Below are positions 31,691 through 38,240 of a stretch of DNA of 64,000 nt, piece after piece (position 1 is the stretch's first letter; each line of letters opens with the position of its first letter). Position numbers and translations under genes: made by a program. The stretch is from a virus, in the IMG/VR virus record IMGVR_UViG_3300047496_000430, positions 113,426 through 177,425 of that record; one strand, written 5' to 3'. Under the pieces are notes generated by a model, which was given only the letters and a program-made list of their open reading frames with translations, was not told where the DNA came from and did not search any database.

Positions 31691-32050
31691 TCACGCCCGC
31701 GCCGTCTGGGGTCCGCGGACGATGGTGCCGTCGGGGCGGACGGTATTCGGGCCGACCGGAATGCCGTACTTCGCGGAGAGCTCGACCTGGAGTGTGCGAA
31801 GCTCGGTGCTCTCTTGCGTGAACTTCTCCGTCGCCTGCTGGCGCGCGTTGTCGAGCTGCTGCATCTGCAGCTGGATATTCTGGACGCGAAGGAACTTGTT
31901 CTCCATGCGGAGACGGTCCTCTTCCGTGAGGCGCGTGGGCAGCGCCGGCACGACCTGGGCAGGCTGCGCGCTCGCGCCCTCGGCGGGAGTCGGTACGCCC
32001 TTTACTGTTTCTGTGGGGGCCTCGACAGTCATCTCTTCTTTCGGGTCCAT
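31691..32050 (-). CDS. Coiled-coil hypothetical protein
   Basis: 119 aa from the ATG at 32050 (GAGGAG 6 nt upstream). Disordered Pro/Ala-rich first 40 residues, then a long helix with heptad pattern (RMENKFLRVQNIQLQMQQLD). The C-terminus GIPVGPNTVRPDGTIVRG is a beta hairpin. It sits next to virion genes, so an assembly role is possible. Confidence 0.6.
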   Translation of the reverse strand: MDPKEEMTVEAPTETVKGVPTPAEGASAQPAQVVPALPTRLTEEDRLRMENKFLRVQNIQLQMQQLDNARQQATEKFTQESTELRTLQVELSAKYGIPVGPNTVRPDGTIVRGPQTARA

Positions 32051-32065
32051 GCTCACTCCTCGGTT

Positions 32066-32287
32066 TCAAGTGCCTACGAGAAAATCGTCAATCTCAGAGG
32101 CGACCAGGTCGGAGGTCGCAGACACAGCGGACTGTGCCAACGTCTCCGACCCGGTGCGCCCCTGGAGGATTGTCTTCGCAGACGTCACGCGGTTGTTCAA
32201 CTCGGCGGTCGCGGCCGTCGCCCAGTCCTGGGCAGCAGAAGCGAGTGCGTCAAGTCGCGCGTTGCGGTCCGCGAGTGTTCCCGCCAT
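32066..32287 (-). CDS. Small helical protein
   Basis: 73 aa, MAGTLADRNARLDALASAA, nearly entirely Ala-rich amphipathic helix, ending SEIDDFLVGT. No motif. In the same gene run as two virion proteins. Confidence 0.55.
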   Translation of the reverse strand: MAGTLADRNARLDALASAAQDWATAATAELNNRVTSAKTILQGRTGSETLAQSAVSATSDLVASEIDDFLVGT

Positions 32288-32320
32288 GGCGGCGGAGTCT
32301 ACATCAGTCTCTGGCCGTTA

Positions 32321-32515
32321 CTAGCGGCGGAGTGCACTGGGCGGAAAACCGCCTTTCTTCAGCCACTCTTCGAGGCCCCCTACCGCCTGCACGAGCTCCA
32401 AGACCTCGTCGGCGTCGGCGGTGATGGGGTTGCTGAGCGGGTCGCCGCGGTCGAGGTCGTCCCTCAACTTCTTCGCCCGTTCACAGATTTGTCTCCACGC
32501 TTCGTCAGGGTCCAT
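32321..32515 (-). CDS. Small hypothetical protein
   Basis: 64 aa from the ATG at 32515 (MDPDEAWRQICERAKKL), chosen over the longer shadow extension. Charged helices ending EEWLKKGGFPPSALRR. Overlaps the upstream gene by 11 nt. Confidence 0.5.
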   Translation of the reverse strand: MDPDEAWRQICERAKKLRDDLDRGDPLSNPITADADEVLELVQAVGGLEEWLKKGGFPPSALRR

Positions 32516-32903
32516 CTGGTACAGCTCCCTGCTGCAGCGGCGCGCGCTTCTTCTCCGCAGCAAGCTCCGCCGCACTGAGGAATGCATCGAGCAACTGAGG
32601 GTTGCCATGGAACGTGGTCGCGAAGATGCAGCCGAACTTCTCACCCAGGTACGCGGCTTGATAGTCCGCGATGGGGAGAGAGCCGCCGACGTGGATGTTG
32701 GTCTGCGCGAAGTCGATGCCCGCGTTGAGCGCGTCTTGCGCAATCTTGATGTACTCGTTCATAAAGCCCGTGAGCTCGATGAACGGATGTGCGCCGATGG
32801 AGACGGCCTGCGCGTAGAAGCTCGAGCTGAGGTTGCTCATTCGCGAGAGCATGAGCTTCAGCTCGGCACGGCGTTCTTCGGTGAGCTCTTCACGCGGGGA
32901 CAT
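32505..32903 (-). CDS. Hypothetical protein
   Basis: 132 aa from the ATG at 32903 (MSPREELTEERRAELK). Helical N-terminus, then NIHVGGSLPIADYQAAYLG and IFATTFHGNPQLLDAFLSA. Overlaps the upstream gene by 14 nt. No family recognised. Confidence 0.6.
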   Translation of the reverse strand: MSPREELTEERRAELKLMLSRMSNLSSSFYAQAVSIGAHPFIELTGFMNEYIKIAQDALNAGIDFAQTNIHVGGSLPIADYQAAYLGEKFGCIFATTFHGNPQLLDAFLSAAELAAEKKRAPLQQGAVPDGP

Positions 32904-33282
32904 CGGTACCTCGTGGAAGCCCGAAGCGGTCCCAGACCTCGTCGGGGAGGAAGGCGACGCGCTTCTTGAGGATGTCATCGCGCAGCTCGACCGACGACAC
33001 CGCGCGCTCGATGAGCGCGTCCTTGACGACGACCCACCCACCACTGCGCCAGGGGTTCTTCATGTCATCAGTCTTCTTCTCGTCGACCGAGATGAGGATG
33101 ATGCCCTGCTGCATGTAGCCCTTGCACGTGTCGCAGGGCTCGTAGTTGATGACCACGGCACGTGGTGCCTCGGCGTCGTCGCGCAGCCGGCCAAAGAGGA
33201 TGACCCCCTTGTCGCCGTTGCAGAAGAAGCACTTCTCGATGGACGAGTTCACACCGTGCTTCGGGGACAGGTACAGCCCCAT
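32890..33282 (-). CDS. Zinc-binding hypothetical protein
   Basis: 130 aa from the ATG at 33282. CFFCNGDKGVILFG and, 30 residues on, YEPCDTCKGYMQQGIILI form a treble-clef-like pair of knuckles seen in several small phage proteins. The C-terminus (LRDDILKKRVAFLPDEVW) is helical. Function unknown. Confidence 0.65.
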   Translation of the reverse strand: MGLYLSPKHGVNSSIEKCFFCNGDKGVILFGRLRDDAEAPRAVVINYEPCDTCKGYMQQGIILISVDEKKTDDMKNPWRSGGWVVVKDALIERAVSSVELRDDILKKRVAFLPDEVWDRFGLPRGTDVPA

Positions 33283-33284
33283 GG

Positions 33285-33509
33285 TCAGCCCTCCACTGGT
33301 ACGCCGAAGGCGAGGATGAGGTCCTTGCCTGCGGTCGAGATGACAGTCATTCCCTTCTTCAGGGCAGCGGCGCTGGCGTGGTCGAAGAGGTAATTCTCCG
33401 TCACGCTCTCGAGCTGGGTGATGAAGCTGTTGCCATTGGGCTTGTCTGCCTGACACTGGAAGAGGTCCGGCGGAGTCAACGGAGCCACTTCCTTCTTGGG
33501 CTTGCTCAT
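33285..33509 (-). CDS. Small hypothetical protein
   Basis: 74 aa, MSKPKKEVAPLTPPDLF. One Cys only. Ends with a beta hairpin (MTVISTAGKDLILAFGVPVE). Its start overlaps the upstream stop. Confidence 0.55.
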   Translation of the reverse strand: MSKPKKEVAPLTPPDLFQCQADKPNGNSFITQLESVTENYLFDHASAAALKKGMTVISTAGKDLILAFGVPVEG

Positions 33510-33886
33510 CCTGGTGTCTTCTCCTTCTTAGGGCGTGGTTTCTTCGGGCTGCCGAGCCTGATGATGCTCTTGCGGTCGCGCAGGTCGAGGTCAGCGCAGC
33601 ACGAGGCGCACGCGTTGTACTTCCACGTGCAGTCGTCGCAGAGCTTCGGCACACCTGTGTTCGGGTGCGACTGCTCCTTCTCGCACGCGAGGCACTTCCA
33701 GTTGGTGAACGCATGGCCGACGAGCTGCCCGCGCTTCAAGTAGAAGCAGGAGGCGCAGAGCCTCTGCTCGAGACGTTGCGTGCGGTCGCGGTCGGCGAGG
33801 ACGTTGAGCGCGCGAGAGACGGTGCTCTCGATGAGCTGCTTCGCCCAGTGGTTGGCGTGGAGGATGGATGAGAGGTCGAACTTCAT
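33506..33886 (-). CDS. Cys-rich zinc-ribbon protein
   Basis: 126 aa from the ATG at 33886 (AAGGA 9 nt upstream). Helical N-terminus, then CASC, CLAC, CDDC and CASCC pairs: at least two zinc ribbons. Basic C-terminal tail (PKKPRPKKEKTPG). Fits a nucleic-acid-binding role by composition only. Confidence 0.6.
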   Translation of the reverse strand: MKFDLSSILHANHWAKQLIESTVSRALNVLADRDRTQRLEQRLCASCFYLKRGQLVGHAFTNWKCLACEKEQSHPNTGVPKLCDDCTWKYNACASCCADLDLRDRKSIIRLGSPKKPRPKKEKTPG

Positions 33887-33891
33887 GGGGT

Positions 33892-34086
33892 TTAGTCCTT
33901 CCACTCCACGCCGTGCGCGGTGCGATGTGGAGGTGAGTGGTTCTTTTCACGGTCACAACTCTCCATGAACCGAACCCGCATACAGAGCGGATAGTGCCGC
34001 GCGCACATGGCGCAGTAGCCAGTTCTACCCCCATCGCGTGGATACTCGATGCGGAGCTGAACGTGCGTATGCACAGGGCAGTTCAT
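33892..34086 (-). CDS. Small Cys/His-rich protein
   Basis: 64 aa from the ATG at 34086. C3 and H6, then CAMCARHYPLC, then MESCDREKNH and HRTAH: enough ligands for two zinc ions. The ATG overlaps the upstream gene's end. Confidence 0.55.
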   Translation of the reverse strand: MNCPVHTHVQLRIEYPRDGGRTGYCAMCARHYPLCMRVRFMESCDREKNHSPPHRTAHGVEWKD

Positions 34087-34421
34087 GCTGCCTTCTCGCA
34101 GAGTGCCCGCCACTCGACGAAGAGGGGCCTGAGCTCCTCTCGGCACTTCTGGATGACCGCCAAGCGCGCGGGCGTGCTGTCCTCCGAATAGCAACTCACG
34201 TTGAAGTGCGCGCAGCTGACCCAGAACTTCCCGCCCATGCCGAGGCAGCCCTGGAAGCGAAACTCGGTGGTGTTCCCGCAGCTATCCGACGCCGGGTGGT
34301 GCCGCCACGTGTGGAACTCGACGAAGTCGAGCTCATTGTTCTCGTTCGCCTTGGCGTAGACGACGAGGACTTCGTACGCGCGCTTGAAGATGCTCTCGAG
34401 CTGGTCGGGGATGGTGGTCAT
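34083..34421 (-). CDS. Hypothetical protein
   Basis: 112 aa from the ATG at 34421 (MTTIPDQLESIFKRAYEV). Alpha/beta with LDFVEFHTWRHHPASDSC, KFWVSCAHFNVSC and a helical end. Several Cys, but not in CxxC pairs. Translation coupled to the upstream gene (TGATG). Confidence 0.6.
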   Translation of the reverse strand: MTTIPDQLESIFKRAYEVLVVYAKANENNELDFVEFHTWRHHPASDSCGNTTEFRFQGCLGMGGKFWVSCAHFNVSCYSEDSTPARLAVIQKCREELRPLFVEWRALCEKAA

Positions 34422-35104
34422 CACTTCACCTTGCGACGGTCCTTGCACGCCACGCTCATTCGGCCACCGTCATCTCGCTCCAGAACAATGCGCAGCCCGC
34501 CAGGGTTCGCCTGCGTGAAGGCTGCAAAAAACTTGTGGGCTGCCAACAGCGTGTTGTTCGTGTGGATGCTGTACGCAAACGAAGTCCCGTGCACGACTGG
34601 CGACGGGACCACTGGCGCGGGCGCAGGCTCAATGAGGGCTGCGGGAGGTGTAGGGGCGGGAAGAGGCAGCTGCTGCGGGTACTGCTTGGTTACTGGGGTT
34701 GAAGACGCCGCTGTCTTCGCGGCCGCGATTTCTTCCGGGGTGCGCGGCGACTTGCGCTGCACGTACGCCGGTACGGCGCACGCACGTTCACGCGCAGCTC
34801 GAATGGCCGCGGCGGGGCTGCCTGTGCGCGTTACTTCTTCATGGCGCTCGGCAATCGAGAGAGCGTTCTGCTCGGAGATACGCTTGTAGTTCTCAAGCAG
34901 GTATTTCAGAGGGAATGTTCGTTTGCTGGATTGCCCAGGCGAGAGGTAGTCCACGCACACAACCCCACTGGGCCCGCGCACGCTCTCAAGAAGTACGACG
35001 ACTACGTCACCGGCTGTGTTGTTGGTCCACTCTGAGCGGACCGCCCAGTACTGTCCCTTTCTCACCAAGACCGTCTTCTCGTTGTCGTTGTTCGTCGTAG
35101 TCAT
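34421..35104 (-). CDS. Hypothetical protein with Pro-rich linker
   Basis: 227 aa from the ATG at 35104 (MTTTNNDNEKTVLVRKG). Beta-rich first 75 residues (GQYWAVRSEWTNNTAGDVV, with VVCVDYLSPGQSSKRTFP), reminiscent of small barrel domains; then a helix and a Pro/Ala/Val linker (PLPAPTPPAALIEPAPAP), then a C-terminal domain ending SVACKDRRKVK. First gene of a long operon after the promoter at 35117-35148. Confidence 0.6.
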   Translation of the reverse strand: MTTTNNDNEKTVLVRKGQYWAVRSEWTNNTAGDVVVVLLESVRGPSGVVCVDYLSPGQSSKRTFPLKYLLENYKRISEQNALSIAERHEEVTRTGSPAAAIRAARERACAVPAYVQRKSPRTPEEIAAAKTAASSTPVTKQYPQQLPLPAPTPPAALIEPAPAPVVPSPVVHGTSFAYSIHTNNTLLAAHKFFAAFTQANPGGLRIVLERDDGGRMSVACKDRRKVK

Positions 35105-35116
35105 GCAATCCTCCAC

Positions 35117-35148
35117 TGTTCTTATGCCGGAATTTCTAGGCGTTTCGC
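35117..35148 (-). promoter_or_regulatory. Phage-type promoter, shared motif
   Basis: Minus-strand GCGAAA with GGCATAAGAACA starting 20 nt from its first base. The TAA that would close the read-through extension of the gene at 35194-35319 lies within its second element. Confidence 0.65.
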
Positions 35149-35193
35149 GTGTTTCATCTTCCACGCACGCCACTGGTCGCACTCATCCGTGTG

Positions 35194-35319
35194 TCACCAC
35201 CCACCAACCGCGTTGTATGCAAGGCGTGTCTCAAGACTGCAGCCACAAGGACATCCGCTGGGTTCCGGCGGCTCTAGTTCATCGCCTTCCAGAAGAGCCG
35301 GCGTGCGATAGTCCATCAT
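35194..35319 (-). CDS. 41-aa Cys protein, possibly extended by TGA read-through
   Basis: From the ATG at 35319 (overlapping the upstream stop as ATGA): MMDYRTPALLEGDELE, then SGCPCGCSLETRLAY, ending GGW-TGA. Past the TGA the same frame encodes HTDECDQWRAWKMKHAKR and closes at a TAA. The His/Cys after the stop would complete a plausible zinc site begun by CPCGC, so read-through or a recent nonsense mutation is likely. Confidence 0.5.
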   Translation of the reverse strand: MMDYRTPALLEGDELEPPEPSGCPCGCSLETRLAYNAVGGW

Positions 35320-35624
35320 TGCTTCTGACGTGCCTCAACAGTCTTGTTCAGCTGGTGCGCGTCTATGGCCTTGTTCAACTCACCAAGGACCGCCGCGTCC
35401 TCCATCTGCTGGATGTCGTGGATAGCCAGGTCCATGAGTGACATGGGCCGGTCCTCGAGGCCTTCAGCGAAGAAGTTCCTGGCAAGCTCGATGACGTCTC
35501 CGTTGGGGAACTCGAGCGTGAGCACGCGGAAGTCCGGCCTACTCACTAAGCAGTACGAGCCCTTGGGGTGTTCGCCGTGTGCGCGCCGTGTGGTGTACGG
35601 CTTCTTCTCCGGACCGAGTCGCAT
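35316..35624 (-). CDS. Hypothetical protein
   Basis: 102 aa, MRLGPEKKPYTTRRAHG. N-terminal beta part (FRVLTLEFPNGDVIEL) and C-terminal helices (MDLAIHDIQQMEDAAVLGEL). Start and stop overlap both neighbours, so it is part of a coupled string. Confidence 0.6.
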   Translation of the reverse strand: MRLGPEKKPYTTRRAHGEHPKGSYCLVSRPDFRVLTLEFPNGDVIELARNFFAEGLEDRPMSLMDLAIHDIQQMEDAAVLGELNKAIDAHQLNKTVEARQKQ

Positions 35625-35776
35625 TACGGCACCACGTGAACCCGCAACTCACCCGACGGCATGGTCGTGTGCTCGCAGTTGGTTTGGAACATGAAGCCCG
35701 TGAAGATGGACCACGCAATCCAGAAGAAGCCATTGCCGACTGCTTTGATGAGTCGCTCTGCCTGTTGTTCCGTCAT
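35624..35776 (-). CDS. 50-aa hypothetical protein with hydrophobic helix
   Basis: MTEQQAERLIKAVGNGFFWI from the ATG at 35776, stop TAA overlapping the next ATG (TAATG). The segment GNGFFWIAWSIFTGFMF is a likely membrane helix. Too short for family assignment. Confidence 0.5.
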   Translation of the reverse strand: MTEQQAERLIKAVGNGFFWIAWSIFTGFMFQTNCEHTTMPSGELRVHVVP

Positions 35777-36039
35777 CACTTCGCTCCCTTCAACACCTGC
35801 TTGAAGGACATATCGAAGGCGTAATTCCTGCCAGGCTTGAACCCGACGAGCTCGCCTCTCTCATCGTGCACAGGCACGGACTCTCGCTTCGCCTCGAAGC
35901 TCAACGAGATGTCGCCCTTGTCCGCCCTCCCATCCAGGACGTCCTCGATGTGGATGTTGCCGTTCTCATCCTGCATCACGATACTGACGCGTATGTGCAG
36001 GAACTTGGTCTTGTTCTGCGCCTTGGGCTCGTCGCTCAT
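35776..36039 (-). CDS. Hypothetical protein
   Basis: 87 aa, MSDEPKAQNKTKFLHIRV, a beta-rich domain (DISLSFEAKRESVPVHD) with ELVGFKPGRNYAFDMSFK. Coupled by overlap to both neighbours. No function recognised. Confidence 0.6.
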   Translation of the reverse strand: MSDEPKAQNKTKFLHIRVSIVMQDENGNIHIEDVLDGRADKGDISLSFEAKRESVPVHDERGELVGFKPGRNYAFDMSFKQVLKGAK

Positions 36040-36296
36040 GTCTCCTCCGGTTCGTAGCGGTAGACCTTCACCAGCTGGTCGAAGACCACGATGATAAGGC
36101 CTGGTGCCTGCAGTTCAATGCGCTTGATGGGCTGAAGGCGCTCGACCAAAAGTATGTGCTCGTCGAGCAGCTGCAGAAGTGCGAGCCTCTTCTCTTCACT
36201 CAAGTTGCTGTCCCACAGCACCAGATACCCGTGGTGCGACCGAGTCGGCAGCATGCTGTGTAGTGGGAGCTCAGGATTTAGGTCGGTGAGGCTCAC
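36036..36296 (-). CDS. Hypothetical protein
   Basis: 86 aa from the GTG at 36296, overlapping the upstream stop as GTGA. MSLTDLNPELPLHSMLPT, then helix EEKRLALLQLLDEHILLVE and a final beta hairpin (GLIIVVFDQLVKVYRYEP). No family recognised. Confidence 0.55.
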   Translation of the reverse strand: MSLTDLNPELPLHSMLPTRSHHGYLVLWDSNLSEEKRLALLQLLDEHILLVERLQPIKRIELQAPGLIIVVFDQLVKVYRYEPEET

Positions 36297-36532
36297 AGGG
36301 TCAGCTCCGTCTTCTGTGGTGAGAATTCGTGGTCGACGCCGCGCACCACCACGCTGAGTCGCCAGGGATTCGGAATCACACGCGAGGCGCACACGACGCT
36401 GACGATGCGCCAGGCACGCTCCCCCTGGTGAAGGAGCGTGCCCACGCGCAAAGCACCCTTCGGTGTCCCCTCGGCGTCAAGGTCCACGACGAGGCCGCGG
36501 CCTGTCACCTTGCGGACGTCGTGGACTTTCAT
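36293..36532 (-). CDS. Hypothetical protein
   Basis: 79 aa, MKVHDVRKVTGRGLVVDLD, all-beta by appearance (LRVGTLLHQGERAWRIVSV). Its ATG overlaps the stop of the HTH gene. Confidence 0.6.
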   Translation of the reverse strand: MKVHDVRKVTGRGLVVDLDAEGTPKGALRVGTLLHQGERAWRIVSVVCASRVIPNPWRLSVVVRGVDHEFSPQKTELTL

Positions 36533-36675
36533 GCGCGTTCCATCGACCAGCCACTGCGCTTGAGCCGATTCAGAATCGTCGATGTATGCATCCCTAGCTC
36601 ACGTGACCACTGGGCCAACGTTTGTGTTCGACCCCGAAGGGTGAGGAGCTTACGCTCTGCCTCGGAGCGCTTCAC
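36529..36675 (-). CDS. Orphan helix-turn-helix protein (HNH-associated type)
   Basis: 48 aa from the GTG at 36675 (GTGA overlap with the upstream stop). GRTQTLAQWSRELGMHTSTI then LNRLKRSGWSMERA follows the same pattern as the C-terminal HTH repeats of the two HNH endonucleases here (GETLHLSEWARRTGVKRRTL; GETLPLAEWARRLRVP). It looks like the DNA-recognition module of such a nuclease living alone, so it may be a repressor or a degraded homing gene. Confidence 0.6.
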   Translation of the reverse strand: MKRSEAERKLLTLRGRTQTLAQWSRELGMHTSTILNRLKRSGWSMERA

Positions 36676-36950
36676 TGGTCTCCGATGCCCAGCAAGTAGT
36701 TTGTATGATTCCGGCGTGCCTCCCGCAGCTGTTTGAGCTCCAAAGCCATGGCCTCGACGTCGTACCTCTCGAAGGCCTCCGTCACCTCCTTCAGCGTCTG
36801 GATGTAGACGGCCTCGCGCAGCTCTGCGTTCTTACGCGCCTCCGGGTCCGCATGTAACTTCTGGATGCGTCGGTTCATCCCGATGCGCCCGTTGAGGAAC
36901 TCCGCGATGCGCTCGAGTGGATAACGCCTGTCTTCTTGTTGTTCCGCCAT
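36672..36950 (-). CDS. Helical hypothetical protein
   Basis: 92 aa, MAEQQEDRRYPLERIAEF, charged helices (AELREAVYIQTLKEVTEAF, MALELKQLREARRN). First gene of its run, downstream of the terminator at 36986-37023; the shared promoter motif is not evident here. Confidence 0.6.
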   Translation of the reverse strand: MAEQQEDRRYPLERIAEFLNGRIGMNRRIQKLHADPEARKNAELREAVYIQTLKEVTEAFERYDVEAMALELKQLREARRNHTNYLLGIGDQ

Positions 36951-36985
36951 GGTGCAAACCTCGCGAGTCTCCTATCGGCAGCCAG

Positions 36986-37023
36986 TCAAAAAAAGAAGCC
37001 GCGCCCCGTGAAGGGCGGGCTCC
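36986..37023 (-). terminator. Rho-independent terminator
   Basis: Minus-strand imperfect GC-rich stem (GCCCGCCC / GGGGCGCGGC around TTCA) followed by TTCTTTTTTT. Ends the NADAR transcript. Confidence 0.75.
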
Positions 37024-37029
37024 TCCTGT

Positions 37030-37521
37030 TCACGCGCCTTTGCGCAGCTCTGTACGTGCTTCGGTGATGGCCTGCCCGAGCAGGTTCTGGCCTAACCAAG
37101 TCGCTTTATTCCAAGCGCGCGGGTCGGCCAGCGAGAGACCGATACCCCAGATTTTGTCGTGTGGACTGGCCTCAACGAAGATGTCGGTGTCAGCTGTTGC
37201 CAGCAGAAACTCTCTGAGTTTCGGATTCTGCCTGTACTTCTCCATCGTCCCTGCGAGCACAATGGGGTAGCGCGTCTCTGCCCACTTCGCGTCGTCGTAG
37301 TTGCGGACCTTGCGGCCGAACTCCTTCTGCGCTCTTGGATACGGGGACGCCAGAATCTTCGCCCGCACTTCCTCGTCGCCGAACGTTCGGGCCTTCTCTG
37401 CCATCATCCACTGCTCGACGCAGTTGTATTGCTGCCCGTTGAGGAGAAAGACCGAGGGCTCCCAGTTCGACGGCCAGCCGCCCCAGAAGAGTATGAATCC
37501 GTTTCGAGTCACGATGTCCAT
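37030..37521 (-). CDS. NADAR-family ADP-ribose N-glycosidase
   Basis: 163 aa, a full-length NADAR (DUF1768/YbiA-like) domain from the ATG at 37521. Diagnostic stretches: ILFWGGWPSNWEPS (10-23), YNCVEQWMMAEKA (32-44) with the conserved Glu36, GRKVRNYDDAKW (69-80), VEASPHDKIWGIGL (116-129), DPRAW and WLGQNLLGQA (142-151). Family members cleave the N-glycosidic bond of ADP-ribose conjugates and can reverse guanine ADP-ribosylation made by DarT-type toxins. It has its own promoter (37536-37566) and terminator and lies directly downstream of an ADP-ribosyltransferase, pointing to ADP-ribose turnover or counter-defence. Confidence 0.88.
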   Translation of the reverse strand: MDIVTRNGFILFWGGWPSNWEPSVFLLNGQQYNCVEQWMMAEKARTFGDEEVRAKILASPYPRAQKEFGRKVRNYDDAKWAETRYPIVLAGTMEKYRQNPKLREFLLATADTDIFVEASPHDKIWGIGLSLADPRAWNKATWLGQNLLGQAITEARTELRKGA

Positions 37522-37535
37522 GGTGTACCTCCATG

Positions 37536-37566
37536 GTTCTTGTGCCCGAACAGCGCTACTTCTTGA
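37536..37566 (-). promoter_or_regulatory. Phage-type promoter, shared motif
   Basis: Minus-strand TCAAGA with GGCACAAGAAC starting 20 nt from its first base. It overlaps the last codons of the ADP-ribosyltransferase gene and drives the NADAR gene. Confidence 0.7.
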
Positions 37567-38215
37567 CGCGCACAACCTCGACATTCACCGACGGTGCTGA
37601 GATGAGGTACTCGCCCTCGGTGGGGCGGAAGGACTTGCCGATGACGTGTGCGTAGAGCTCGTTGAACCACGGCTTGGTACGCTCTGGCGGCGCGAGCACC
37701 GGAGTGACGCCCTCGCCATCGACGAGCTTGATGATGAGCCCGACCTTGCCATCACCGGCACCAGAGAAGCGGTTCGTCGCCGCCTCTGAGGTAGACCACG
37801 AAGAGAACCCATGATTGCGCGTGACCGGAAGAGCTAGGCGCTGTCCGACCTGGAGTTTGGCGAGTGGGTCGTCCTTCGGCACCTTGAAGCCGCGATAGAT
37901 GCCCACAACATCCGAGGGCGCAAGGTCCATCACCTTGCTGAGAGAGTCGCGGTGCTCGAGGAGCTTGCGCGCCATCGTTTGGCCTGTGTACCAGCGCCGT
38001 GCACTGTGCAGTGTCTCGAAGAGCTTCTCAGGTGTCGTCTCGCTCATGTGTGCGATGGCGGCATCACGGTGCGGACTCTCCCAGTTGTGTATCGAGGACA
38101 CGAAGCTCTCGATGTGCGCCTTCGTTCGCGGCGGCATCCGGTCGTTGCTCTTGATTTTCACCGCAGCAATCTTCTCGAGCTCATCGAGGAAGGCGCCCCA
38201 TCGTGTCCGGTCCAT
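37556..38215 (-). CDS. Putative ADP-ribosyltransferase with virion-type tag
   Basis: 219 aa. Residues 8-17 are AFLDELEKIA, a tag shared with proteins of the virion cassette at 47-50 kb. The catalytic part follows the R-S-E layout of ADP-ribosyltransferases: Arg108 in GIYRGFKVP, the STS motif at 141-143 in GFSSWSTSEAATNRF, and the E-x-E motif at 200-202 in TEGEYLISAP, the form typical of Arg-specific enzymes. It would move ADP-ribose from NAD+ to a protein. T4 Alt, also an ART, is packaged and injected with the DNA; the shared tag makes the same plausible here. Confidence 0.7.
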   Translation of the reverse strand: MDRTRWGAFLDELEKIAAVKIKSNDRMPPRTKAHIESFVSSIHNWESPHRDAAIAHMSETTPEKLFETLHSARRWYTGQTMARKLLEHRDSLSKVMDLAPSDVVGIYRGFKVPKDDPLAKLQVGQRLALPVTRNHGFSSWSTSEAATNRFSGAGDGKVGLIIKLVDGEGVTPVLAPPERTKPWFNELYAHVIGKSFRPTEGEYLISAPSVNVEVVRVKK

Positions 38216-38240
38216 ACGTGCAGTCTACAACATGCACCGC

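Noticed and set aside
36940-36990. Promoter at CCGATAGGAG after the NADAR terminator
   Set aside because: It resembles a sigma-28 minus-10 box but lacks the CAA box at the fixed distance shared by the other sites.
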